DNA of 7,098 nucleotides from Ruminococcaceae bacterium UBA7135 (GCA_002492075.1 DKXD01000189.1:1-7098), one strand, 5' to 3'; counted from the stretch's first letter, positions 1-5,335 are shown. The notes: a model not told the origin generated them from the sequence alone. Numbers and translations: made by a program.

Positions 1-671
1 AACTCCAGCTCCATCTGCTCGAACTCGCGCACACGGAAGATGAACTGTCCGGGGGTTATCTCGTTTCTGAACGACTTGCCGACCTGCGCCACACCGAACG
101 GAACTTTTTTACGCGACGTCCTCTGGATATTCGCGAAGTTCACGAAAATTCCCTGCGCGGTCTCGGGGCGGAGATACAGCTCGCTTTTGTTATCCTCAAC
201 GGTGCCCTGCGCGGTCTTGAACATAAGGTTGAATTGTCTTATATCCGTGAAGTTGGTACTTCCGCAATCGGGGCACTTTATGCCCTTTTCGCGGATATAA
301 GCAAGCATTTTGTCGTTGCTCCAGCCGTCCGCCGATGTGCCGTCGAAATCCTCTATAAGCTTATCGGCACGGTGACGCGTTTTGCAGTCCTTGCAGTCCA
401 TAAGCGGGTCGGAGAAGCCCCCAACGTGTCCAGAAGCTACCCATGTCTGCGGGTTCATCAGTATCGCGGAATCCAAGCCGACGTTGTACTTGTTCTCCTG
501 AACGAATTTTTTGCGCCAAGCCTTTTTGATGTTCTCTTTAAGCTCCACGCCCAGAGGACCGTAGTCCCAAGTGTTCGCCAAGCCGCCGTATATCTCGCTG
601 CCCGGATACACAAATCCTCTGTGGATACACAAAGCCTTAATCTGATCAAGTGTTTTTTCGGTGTTCTTCAT
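1..671 (-). CDS. glyQS: Glycyl-tRNA synthetase, single-chain class II type, N-terminal half (runs off left edge)
   Basis: This enzyme charges tRNA-Gly with glycine using ATP in the cytoplasm. The 223 visible residues begin MKNTEKTLDQIKALCIHRGF. The class II motif 1 region follows (YGGLANTWDYGPLGVEL, about residues 28-44). Two Cys-x-x-Cys pairs (C93/C96 and C133/C136) probably bind zinc. LYLRPETAQG (about 166-174) precedes motif 2, with FRNEITPG and RVREFEQME (about 201-221). Motif 3 and the C-terminal anticodon-binding domain lie beyond the left edge; the family is usually about 460 residues, so roughly half is present. The layout is the homodimeric type, not the alpha/beta GlyQ+GlyS type. 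The ATG at 669-671 follows an AAAGGA Shine-Dalgarno. It is probably the last visible gene of the minus-strand operon, 50 nt after a lipoprotein gene. No glycine T-box fits in that gap. Confidence 0.95.
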   Translation of the reverse strand, partial: MKNTEKTLDQIKALCIHRGFVYPGSEIYGGLANTWDYGPLGVELKENIKKAWRKKFVQENKYNVGLDSAILMNPQTWVASGHVGGFSDPLMDCKDCKTRHRADKLIEDFDGTSADGWSNDKMLAYIREKGIKCPDCGSTNFTDIRQFNLMFKTAQGTVEDNKSELYLRPETAQGIFVNFANIQRTSRKKVPFGVAQVGKSFRNEITPGQFIFRVREFEQMELE

Positions 672-693
672 ATATGGTTATTTCCTTTCTTAT

Positions 694-710
694 CCCGTAT
701 GGCTTACGGG
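694..710 (-). other. Small hairpin in the leader of glyQS
   Basis: A 6-bp perfect stem (CCCGTA at 694-699 with TACGGG at 705-710) and a 5-nt loop fill much of the 50-nt gap between the upstream lipoprotein gene and the synthetase gene. On the minus strand the hairpin is followed by a purine-rich Shine-Dalgarno region and not by a T-run, so it does not look like a terminator. It might be an mRNA processing or stabilising element, or chance. Only the inverted repeat itself is directly seen. Confidence 0.35.
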
Positions 711-721
711 TAGATAACATT

Positions 722-1210
722 TTACTGTGCGGCTTTCAATTCCTTAATAATATCCAGCGCGACCGACGCGAAATTCTGCTCGGTCGGCAAGTTATAAATC
801 GTCTCAAGCTCGTTTTTCGCAGCCTCGATATCCGCAATCGCCGTTGACGTCAACAGCTTTTCCGAAGCCTTAACGAACTTCCTTTCGTTCTCAACGGCTT
901 TAAGCAGCGTTTTATGCTTCTCGGAATAATTCTGCGGAGGATTTATATCCGCGAACTTATCAAGCGCCTTTTCCATTTTGCCGCAAACGTCCTTTGCCTT
1001 ATCGTGCCGAGCTTTCGCCGCCTGTTCGGTGAATGTGGTCGAATCAATAGCGGAAAGCTCCTTTGCCGCTGATGTATATTCCTTTACATCGGCAGTCAGC
1101 GTATCAAGATATTCCTGTTCTGTGAGCGGTTTGCCGCCTTTGCACCCCGTAAGCATAAACGCCATGGGGATAACGAGCGCGATAATCAATGAAATGATAC
1201 GTTTTGTCAT
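722..1210 (-). CDS. Small lipoprotein A, paralog of its upstream neighbour
   Basis: A 162-aa predicted lipoprotein with a basic n-region (MTKR), a hydrophobic core and the lipobox L-T-G-C with the lipidated cysteine at C23; it should sit on the outer face of the cytoplasmic membrane. The rest is charged and helical. It shares with the gene just upstream the block L-T-E-x-E-Y-L directly after the lipobox, a single mature Cys (C76), a F-x-x-[IM]-N-P-P core (NPP at 90-92), the KH pair at 98-99 and a following R/K-F-[VI]-K-A segment, so the two are a tandem duplication. The start overlaps the stop of the upstream gene as ATGA, with a strong AAGGAG at 1219-1224 inside that gene, implying translational coupling. 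I do not recognise the family and no enzymatic motif is visible. Confidence 0.85.
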   Translation of the reverse strand: MTKRIISLIIALVIPMAFMLTGCKGGKPLTEQEYLDTLTADVKEYTSAAKELSAIDSTTFTEQAAKARHDKAKDVCGKMEKALDKFADINPPQNYSEKHKTLLKAVENERKFVKASEKLLTSTAIADIEAAKNELETIYNLPTEQNFASVALDIIKELKAAQ

Positions 1211-1680
1211 AATTCTATCTCCTTAAGTAGTTTTCCGATAACAGCGGGAAGCTGCTTCTCCTCGGGCACGCCGCTGAATACCGTGCCCGCCTGAGCCGAA
1301 TACTCCGAAAGCTCGTCGGGCGTTTTCGCCGAAAGCACCTTTTTCTGTGCCTTGATAAAGCGTATTTCAAGCTCCGCCGCCGCAAGCAGCTCCTTATGCT
1401 TTTCGAGAAAGCTGTCGGGCGGGTTCATTTTGGAGAACTTATTCAGCGCTTCTTCCGCGCGGTCACAAATTTCCGTTGCCTTTGTCTGTTCTTCCATTAT
1501 CTCCTGACTTGTGCCGACGTCCGCCCGAACGCTCTCGAATTCCTCCAGAGCCGCCGCGTACTCCTCATACGCCCCTTTCACCTGCCCTAGGTATTCCTCC
1601 TCGGTGAGCCGCTTTTGGCAGCCCGTGAAAAGCAGTGTTATCGTGACCACGATAAGCATTGAAACGATAAGTTTTGCCAT
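1207..1680 (-). CDS. Small lipoprotein B, paralog of its downstream neighbour
   Basis: A 157-aa predicted lipoprotein: MAKLIVSMLIVVTITLLFTGC gives a short basic n-region, a hydrophobic core and lipobox F-T-G-C (C21). The mature part is acidic and helical, with L-T-E-E-E-Y-L at 25-31, a single mature Cys (C72), N-P-P at 86-88 and E-K-H-K at 93-96, matching the next gene almost block for block. I chose the ATG at 1678-1680 because its signal peptide aligns with that of the paralog. A GTG at 1714-1716 would add 12 residues and has a slightly better-placed AAAGG upstream, so the start is not certain. The ATG start has only a weak purine-rich region before it and lies 26 nt after the previous gene. 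Function unknown. Confidence 0.83.
   Translation of the reverse strand: MAKLIVSMLIVVTITLLFTGCQKRLTEEEYLGQVKGAYEEYAAALEEFESVRADVGTSQEIMEEQTKATEICDRAEEALNKFSKMNPPDSFLEKHKELLAAAELEIRFIKAQKKVLSAKTPDELSEYSAQAGTVFSGVPEEKQLPAVIGKLLKEIEL
1219..1224 (-). promoter_or_regulatory. Shine-Dalgarno of lipoprotein A, inside lipoprotein B
   Basis: AAGGAG lies 8 nt before the ATG at 1208-1210 and falls within the last codons (Lys-Glu-Ile-Glu) of the upstream lipoprotein gene. Together with the ATGA stop/start overlap this fixes the start of lipoprotein A and suggests that the two are made in coupled amounts. Confidence 0.7.
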
Positions 1681-1706
1681 AATTGTCTTTTCGCCCCGCC
1701 GCGCGT

Positions 1707-2234
1707 TTACAGCCACATAAGCCCGCCTTTTCTGTCGTCAAGCCGCTGCATTTTCTTCATAAACCGCTGCTCCGCCATAATGAAGCTGTTGTCGCCCGCT
1801 ATTGCCTCAACGGAATCCGACATCTCGTTTACATACGCCACAAACTCGCTTTCCAGCATAACGTCTTGGAACATATTCTCGTATTTGTCCAGGAAACGCC
1901 GAAAACCGGGGAGCGACGCGCGGACTTCGGCAAGCTCGGTTTTCAGCTTGCCCGGCACCTTTACCTTTTCAAAGTAATCGCACACCTCGCGAAGATTATT
2001 CACGACTTTTACGGCGCGGGGCTTATTCTCCCGAACGCTCGCCAGCATTTGCGGTCTGCCGCCCGCGCTTGCGATATCGTCAAGTATCAAGCCAAGCTCC
2101 ACGAAATTCACCGCCAGCAACTCGTTGTTTTCCTCGGCTTTTTTGATGTTTCCGCGAGATATCATAAACAACACAAGCGCTGTCAAAAAAGCTCCTACTA
2201 CGGAAAGCGTTGATATTAGCGTTCTTTTCTTCAT
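1707..2234 (-). CDS. Membrane-anchored helical protein, possible distant relative of the two downstream lipoproteins
   Basis: A 175-aa protein with a basic start (MKKR) and one hydrophobic segment at about residues 5-26, without a lipobox cysteine or obvious cleavage site, so it is most likely an N-terminally anchored protein with an extracytoplasmic domain. The remainder is charged and helical. Around residues 81-117 the stretch with C85, F88-E-K and a proline (P94), followed by R-R-F-L at 112-115, can be laid against the C...F-x-K-x-N-P-P...R-F-I core of the two following lipoproteins. The similarity is weak and may only reflect shared helical composition. The start ATG at 2232-2234 has a GAGGTG Shine-Dalgarno. 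It is followed 26 nt later by lipoprotein B and preceded 47 nt earlier by the 211-aa lipoprotein gene. I cannot assign a function. Confidence 0.8.
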   Translation of the reverse strand: MKKRTLISTLSVVGAFLTALVLFMISRGNIKKAEENNELLAVNFVELGLILDDIASAGGRPQMLASVRENKPRAVKVVNNLREVCDYFEKVKVPGKLKTELAEVRASLPGFRRFLDKYENMFQDVMLESEFVAYVNEMSDSVEAIAGDNSFIMAEQRFMKKMQRLDDRKGGLMWL

Positions 2235-2281
2235 AACGGTTCACCTCGCAGCAAAATACAAAGCCGATTTTCAGAAGCGCC

Positions 2282-2917
2282 TTATTGACCCTCAAGCGCG
2301 GTTCTGGGATAGGTTCCCACGATCTTTCCCGACGGCGATACTCCCGCTGTTTTGCCGTCCCATTTCCAACCCTTGCCAAGATCGTCCTTGCCGGGGATAT
2401 CCGATTCGTCCGCTTTGGTCTCTCCCTCAACAAACACACAAGCGTACGCATTGCCGCTGCCGTTTATATAGATCTTTACATACGCGGTTGTACTCGGAAA
2501 ATCGGTTTTTAAGCGCTCCGATAAAGTTTCAAAGTTGGAGGTGTATTTCGTTTTGTCCGCGTCCGTAATAACGCCCGACAAGGTTACGTTTCCGTTGTCG
2601 AAAATTATCGTGCCCTCGCCCTCGCCCGGCATACGCCCTCCGGCTGTCTGATTATCCATGATCCAAGTTTTTACGGTATTCGCCACCGACATTGCGCTGC
2701 TGTCCGCGGACGTTACCTTTGATCTAATGATATGCTCCGTGCTAAAGAACGACGCAGCCGAATTCTCGGCGGAGAAATTTCCGCCCGCGACGCTGCTCTG
2801 CCCCGCCGAGCTAGGCTGCTGCGCCGTTGAGCTTTGCTCGCCGCCGCAGCCCGTCAAAGCCGCTGTGGTCACCGCCGCAAACGCTAACGCCGCCATGCTT
2901 CTCGCAAACTTTCTCAT
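2282..2917 (-). CDS. Lipoprotein with Ser-rich linker and a pilin-like soluble domain
   Basis: A 211-aa predicted lipoprotein: basic start (MRKFAR), alanine-rich hydrophobic core and lipobox A-L-T-G-C with C24 as lipidation site. A Ser/Gln/Ala linker spans about 25-56. The rest (about 57-211) resembles the soluble part of type IV pilin-like proteins of Clostridia. It has a helix with S-K-V-T-S-A-D-S-S-A (66-75) leading into A-N-T-V-K-T-W (79-85), strand-rich sequence with VKIYINGSGNAYACVFVEG (147-165), and a W-x-W-D-G...G-K-I-V-G-T-Y-P ending (184-204). That resemblance is by eye; the domain could be something else. No prepilin peptidase site is present, so if the fold is right it is anchored by lipid, not assembled from a prepilin. 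The start has AAAGGAG at 2925-2931 and overlaps the previous stop as ATGA. Confidence 0.87.
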   Translation of the reverse strand: MRKFARSMAALAFAAVTTAALTGCGGEQSSTAQQPSSAGQSSVAGGNFSAENSAASFFSTEHIIRSKVTSADSSAMSVANTVKTWIMDNQTAGGRMPGEGEGTIIFDNGNVTLSGVITDADKTKYTSNFETLSERLKTDFPSTTAYVKIYINGSGNAYACVFVEGETKADESDIPGKDDLGKGWKWDGKTAGVSPSGKIVGTYPRTALEGQ

Positions 2918-3138
2918 TGTCGGTCTCCTTTGTCCAGCGTTTCCTTTATCTCGGCAAGCCGCCGCTCGTACTCCGCGGGAAAGCTGCCGTCGGGCTTGTT
3001 GTGAACCTCGGCAAATATCTTCATGGTCTCGTCTTTGAGTTTGAGAATGCTTTTCGGTATTGCCAAACCGCTCACCACATACCGTTTGGTTATGGTCTCC
3101 AAAATCTCCGCGGCGAGTTTATCAACTTTATTTACCAT
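2914..3138 (-). CDS. Unrecognised 74-aa soluble protein
   Basis: A 74-aa, highly charged, probably all-helical cytoplasmic protein with no signal peptide or membrane segment. It has an N-terminal helix (VDKLAAEILETITKRY), a middle V-S-G-L-A-I-P turn at about 22-28, and a C-terminal charged helix (EYERRLAEIKETLDKGD). It sits 14 nt after the stop of the aminotransferase gene and its TGA overlaps the ATG of the next lipoprotein gene. The start has no good Shine-Dalgarno, and an in-frame TGA 6 nt upstream excludes a longer N-terminus, so it is probably translated by coupling to the upstream gene. Its position and lack of interruptions support a real gene, but I do not recognise the family. Confidence 0.68.
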   Translation of the reverse strand: MVNKVDKLAAEILETITKRYVVSGLAIPKSILKLKDETMKIFAEVHNKPDGSFPAEYERRLAEIKETLDKGDRQ

Positions 3139-3152
3139 AGCAAGTCAGCTTA

Positions 3153-4217
3153 TCACAGCTTCTCTATCCAGCCCATATCATCGGGCAGCTTGCCGTACTG
3201 AATACCCGTCATGGTATCATAGAGCCGCTGCGAGATCGGACCTATCTCGTTATTGTTGATAGTCATGATCTTATCGCCCCACTTAAGGTGACCTACGGGC
3301 GAGATAACAGCCGCCGTGCCCGTGCCGAACACCTCGTCGAGCTTTCCGTTGTCGTAAGCCTCTGCGACCTCTTGGATAGTTATGCGGCGCTCGGTAACTT
3401 TCATGCCCCACTTTTTGCAAAGCTCGATAGACGATTTACGCGTAATTCCCGGAAGAACCGAACCCGTAAGCTGCGGAGTGATAACTTCGCCGTCTATAAC
3501 AAAGAAGATGTTCATAGAGCCGACTTCCTCAATGTACTTCTGCTCCACGCCGTCCAGCCAGAGAACCTGCTCGTAATCCTGATTGTGAGCCTCGTCCTGG
3601 CTCTTAAGAGAAACGGCGTAGTTCGCCGCCGTTTTGGCGAAGCCCGTGCCGCCGCGGACCGCTCTAACATACTTCTGCTCGACATAGATCTTAACGGGGT
3701 TAAGCCCGGTGGAATAGTACGCGCCCGACGGCGACAGAATGATAAGGAAGAGGTAATGATCGGCGGGCTTTACGCCGACATACGGGTCTGTCGCGAAGAT
3801 GAACGGGCGAATGTAAAGCGAAGCGCCGTCCGTGTGCGGAACCCAGTCTTGTTCCATTTCAACAAGCTGTCTCAGCGCTTTGAGCATAAACTCCTCGTCG
3901 AATTTCGGGATAACCATACGCTCGGCGGAATTGTTCATACGCTTGAAATTCTCGCGCGGACGGAACATCTGCACGGAGCCGTCGGCGGTGCGGTACGCTT
4001 TCAAGCCCTCGAATATCTCCTGACCGTAATGCAGGCACATAGCCGCGGGAGACAGCGATATTTCCCCGTAGGGAACGATACGCGCGTCGTGCCAGCCCTC
4101 GCCGGTATCATAGTTCATCACAAACATGTGGTCGGTGAATACGTGTCCGAAGCCGAGCTTGGTCTCGTCCGCAGGCTTAGCCTTAGGCGATGTCGTCTTT
4201 TGTACTTTGATATCCAT
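3153..4217 (-). CDS. ilvE: Branched-chain amino acid aminotransferase
   Basis: A PLP-dependent fold-type IV transaminase (354 aa, normal for the larger subgroup of bacterial and eukaryotic BCATs). It interconverts leucine, isoleucine and valine with their 2-oxo acids using glutamate/2-oxoglutarate. Visible marks are F-E-G-L-K-A-Y-R (69-76), the GGTGFAKTAANYA block with the PLP-binding lysine at K195, E-V-G-S-M-N-I-F (231-238) whose Glu contacts the PLP pyridine nitrogen, L-P-G-I-T-R (255-260), and V-F-G-T-G-T-A-A (296-303) that binds the cofactor phosphate. The ATG at 4215-4217 follows AAGGAAGG (4227-4234) at 9 nt. It is the first gene after a consensus promoter and is followed closely by small genes of unknown role, so it may drive the whole minus-strand cluster. 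The 5' leader is about 78 nt, too short for a T-box. Confidence 0.96.
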   Translation of the reverse strand: MDIKVQKTTSPKAKPADETKLGFGHVFTDHMFVMNYDTGEGWHDARIVPYGEISLSPAAMCLHYGQEIFEGLKAYRTADGSVQMFRPRENFKRMNNSAERMVIPKFDEEFMLKALRQLVEMEQDWVPHTDGASLYIRPFIFATDPYVGVKPADHYLFLIILSPSGAYYSTGLNPVKIYVEQKYVRAVRGGTGFAKTAANYAVSLKSQDEAHNQDYEQVLWLDGVEQKYIEEVGSMNIFFVIDGEVITPQLTGSVLPGITRKSSIELCKKWGMKVTERRITIQEVAEAYDNGKLDEVFGTGTAAVISPVGHLKWGDKIMTINNNEIGPISQRLYDTMTGIQYGKLPDDMGWIEKL

Positions 4218-4301
4218 TGTGAATTACCTTCCTTTTTGTCGGGGGAGTATGTGAATTGACTTGCAATACGCCTGCTCTCCTAAAAATATTTATACAGTTT
4301 T

Positions 4302-4330
4302 ATTTTACCACTTTTTGTCGCTGTTGTCAA
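4302..4330 (-). promoter_or_regulatory. Promoter of ilvE and probably of the whole minus-strand operon
   Basis: On the minus strand TTGACA (4325-4330) is followed after exactly 17 bp by TAAAAT (4302-4307), one mismatch from the consensus -10. Transcription should start near 4295, giving a leader of about 78 nt before ilvE. No other convincing promoter is seen in the short gaps down to the synthetase gene. Confidence 0.8.
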
Positions 4331-4338
4331 CCGTTTTT

Positions 4339-4368
4339 AATAATGTATTGCATTTTTCGGAATAATGT
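4339..4368. repeat. Direct repeat AATAATGT between the divergent promoters
   Basis: AATAATGT occurs at 4339-4346 and again at 4361-4368, offset by 22 bp or about two helical turns. The second copy abuts the extended -10 of the rightward promoter and the first lies next to its -35 box. Such placement would suit a repressor-binding pair, but an 8-bp AT-rich repeat can arise by chance. Confidence 0.35.
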
Positions 4369-4376
4369 GCTATAAT
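4348..4376 (+). promoter_or_regulatory. Promoter of the toxin-antitoxin-like module
   Basis: A perfect TATAAT (4371-4376) carries the extended element TG one base upstream (TGCTATAAT). It lies 17 bp after a weak -35 TTGCAT (4348-4353). Transcription would start near 4383, about 30 nt before the 39-aa ORF. Its -35 lies 17 bp from the -35 of the leftward ilvE promoter, so the two polymerase sites are close enough to interfere. Confidence 0.75.
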
Positions 4377-4412
4377 ATATTTAGGCGGATTTTTTGAAGG
4401 GATGCTGTGATT

Positions 4413-4532
4413 ATGGCAGAGGAATATGTAAAGCAAAGCAAAGAAGAGTTTGACGCCGATATGGAAAGATCGTGGCAGGAAATGTTAAGCGGCGGCGGTA
4501 CGCCGTTTGAGAAATTTTGGGGAAATTTTTAG
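4413..4532 (+). CDS. 39-aa acidic ORF in antitoxin position
   Basis: The ATG at 4413-4415 follows GAAGGG (4396-4401) and a strong promoter, and the ORF ends in TAG at 4530-4532. The product begins MAEEYVKQSKEEFDADMERS and ends in a Gly-Gly-Gly-Thr-Pro turn and F-E-K-F-W-G-N-F. It is acidic and helical with aromatic residues at the end. The pattern S-x-E-E-F-D-A-x-[ML]-E recalls the C-terminal, toxin-binding part of RelB/YefM-like antitoxins. There is no DNA-binding domain, which a full antitoxin would usually have. It lies 13 nt before the toxin-like gene. It could be a minimal antitoxin, a remnant of a larger one, or an unrelated leader peptide. Confidence 0.55.
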   Translation: MAEEYVKQSKEEFDADMERSWQEMLSGGGTPFEKFWGNF

Positions 4533-4545
4533 AAAGAGTTTGACA

Positions 4546-4818
4546 ATGAAGCAGAAGCTAATAATGATGTCATTGGCTCAGGAAAATCTGCGTAACATCC
4601 GTCATTATTATACTGTCGAATTGGGCAATCCTAATTCTGCCCGCAAGGTATGCGGAGAAATCAAAAAGAGGATAAATGATTTAGAGGATATGCCGTTTAT
4701 TTACCCGGTATATGATGTCGAACCGTGGAAAAGCAGGGAAATTCGGCACTTTACCGCGAGAAATCACATAATTTACTATAAAGCCGATGAAACGCTTAAA
4801 ACCGTGTTTATTTTTTAA
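4546..4818 (+). CDS. RelE/ParE-like toxin, C-terminally truncated by a stop codon
   Basis: A 90-aa protein of the RelE/ParE fold, whose members cleave mRNA on ribosomes (RelE branch) or poison gyrase (ParE branch). Visible marks are the first strand MKQKLIMMSL, the helix A-x-x-x-L-R-N-I-x-x-Y-Y-x-x-x-L-G-N-P (11-29), S-A-R-K-V and E-I-K-K-R-I-N-D-L (38-46), and the strands R-E-I-R-H-F (64-69), N-H-I-I-Y-Y-K (73-79) and K-T-V-F-I-F (85-90). It stops where family members go on to a last strand with a basic or His motif. The same frame after TAA still encodes I-V-H-A-A-Q-S-P-E-N-R-L. I chose the ATG at 4546 after a weak AGAAAGAG; the TTG at 4507 would overlap the small ORF. Likely inactive or altered, though this is inference. 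Confidence 0.75.
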   Translation: MKQKLIMMSLAQENLRNIRHYYTVELGNPNSARKVCGEIKKRINDLEDMPFIYPVYDVEPWKSREIRHFTARNHIIYYKADETLKTVFIF

Positions 4819-4866
4819 ATCGTCCATGCCGCCCAAAGCCCCGAAAACCGCCTTGACGGAATATAA
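4819..4866 (+). pseudogene. Detached C-terminal end of the toxin gene, in the same frame beyond the TAA
   Basis: After the TAA at 4816-4818 the same reading frame gives IVHAAQSPENRLDGI and then a second TAA at 4864-4866. The I-V-H-A-A-Q stretch is what one expects after the V-F-I-x strand in RelE/ParE toxins (compare the R-I-x-H-x-x-[RQ] ending typical of the family). Because the frame is unchanged, a single base substitution making the stop is more likely than an indel. Confidence 0.55.
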
Positions 4867-4867
4867 T

Positions 4868-4902
4868 AACGCGCCTGTTATCCAATGGGCGCGTTGATTT
4901 TT
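4868..4902 (+). terminator. Rho-independent terminator of the toxin module
   Basis: An 8-bp perfect GC-rich stem, AACGCGCC (4868-4875) with GGCGCGTT (4888-4895), has a 12-nt loop and is followed by a run of five T at 4898-4902. It begins one base after the second in-frame stop (4864-4866), which fits the longer version of the toxin gene as the ancestral one. Confidence 0.75.
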
Positions 4903-4906
4903 GTAT

Positions 4907-4952
4907 AAAAAGAACCGCGCTCCGCAGTTTTGCAGAGCGCGGTTTTGTTTTT
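4907..4952 (+). terminator. Bidirectional terminator between convergent genes
   Basis: A 14-bp stem with one mismatch pairs 4913-4926 with 4931-4944 around a 4-nt GTTT loop. A T-rich tail follows on the plus strand (4943-4952), and the A-run before it (4907-4912) is a T-run on the minus strand. It can therefore stop the rightward toxin transcript and the leftward LRR-lipoprotein transcript whose last stop is at 4994. The symbol + is given for convenience; both strands are served. Confidence 0.85.
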
Positions 4953-4993
4953 AAGCAGTATCGGCTGCTGTCCATAGCTTGACCGAGCTTATA

Positions 4994-5305
4994 CTAATCC
5001 CCGTTTACCGCCTTGATAAGGTTCGGGAATTGGTTTTGCTTGTAGGTCTTGCCCTTATAGGTGGCTTCCTCAATATCTGAAAACCAAAAAGTGCCGTCAT
5101 CTAATTCGCTAATGCTGTCGGGGAGAGTTATGCTTTTAAGTTTTTCGCACATTTTAAATGCGCCTTGTCCAATTTTTGTAACCCCTTCCGAAACAACCAC
5201 GCTTGTTACATTTTTACACCTCGAAAAAGCAAAGTGTCCGATCTCGGTCACACCGTTTGGAATAACAACTTCATTTTCCAAGGCACAAGAAGCTTTTGTC
5301 AGCAC
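4994..5305 (-). CDS. C-terminal LRR_5 repeat fragment, probably cut off by a frameshift
   Basis: Translated from the GTG at 5303-5305 this is 103 aa of BspA-type leucine-rich repeat: E-V-V-I-P-N-G-V-T-E-I-G-H-F-A-F, then V-S-E-G-V-T-K-I-G-Q-G-A-F, then S-I-T-L-P-D-S-I-S-E-L, ending in T-Y-K-G-K-T-Y. There is no signal peptide and no Shine-Dalgarno before the GTG. The frame is open further upstream to 5353 and reads N-L-A-D-N-P-F-V-I-E-N-G-V-L-T-K, a typical LRR_5 linker, so the GTG is only a convenient start. The stop of the LRR lipoprotein lies within this open stretch in another frame. The simplest reading is that this is the second half of that lipoprotein, separated by a one-base insertion. 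If the start is real it would be a separate, unexported protein, which seems unlikely. Confidence 0.6.
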   Translation of the reverse strand: MLTKASCALENEVVIPNGVTEIGHFAFSRCKNVTSVVVSEGVTKIGQGAFKMCEKLKSITLPDSISELDDGTFWFSDIEEATYKGKTYKQNQFPNLIKAVNGD

Positions 5306-5335
5306 CCCGTTTTCAATAACAAACGGGTTGTCGGC

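Noticed and set aside
234..713. A 159-codon plus-strand open frame over the glycyl-tRNA synthetase gene
   Set aside because: The opposite strand encodes unmistakable class II synthetase motifs, so this is a shadow frame.
672..721. A glycine T-box riboswitch before the synthetase gene
   Set aside because: The gap is only 50 nt and holds just a 6-bp hairpin; it has no room for a T-box stem I, T-box sequence and antiterminator.
1683..2213. A 176-codon plus-strand open frame over the 175-aa gene
   Set aside because: It mirrors the minus-strand gene, which has a ribosome site, a membrane segment and operon context; the plus frame has none of these.
3288..4259. A 323-codon open frame on the plus strand opposite ilvE
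   Set aside because: It is the antisense shadow of a clear ilvE gene, is rich in Arg/Val/Leu as such shadows are, and contains no recognisable domain.
4262..4352. Inverted 8-mer TGCAATAC (4262-4269) / GTATTGCA (4345-4352) around the ilvE promoter
   Set aside because: The arms are 75 bp apart and 8 bp in AT-rich DNA is close to chance; no further pairing extends it.
4507..4545. A longer toxin starting at TTG 4507
   Set aside because: It would overlap the 39-aa ORF, has no ribosome site, and adds residues before the first strand of the RelE/ParE fold.
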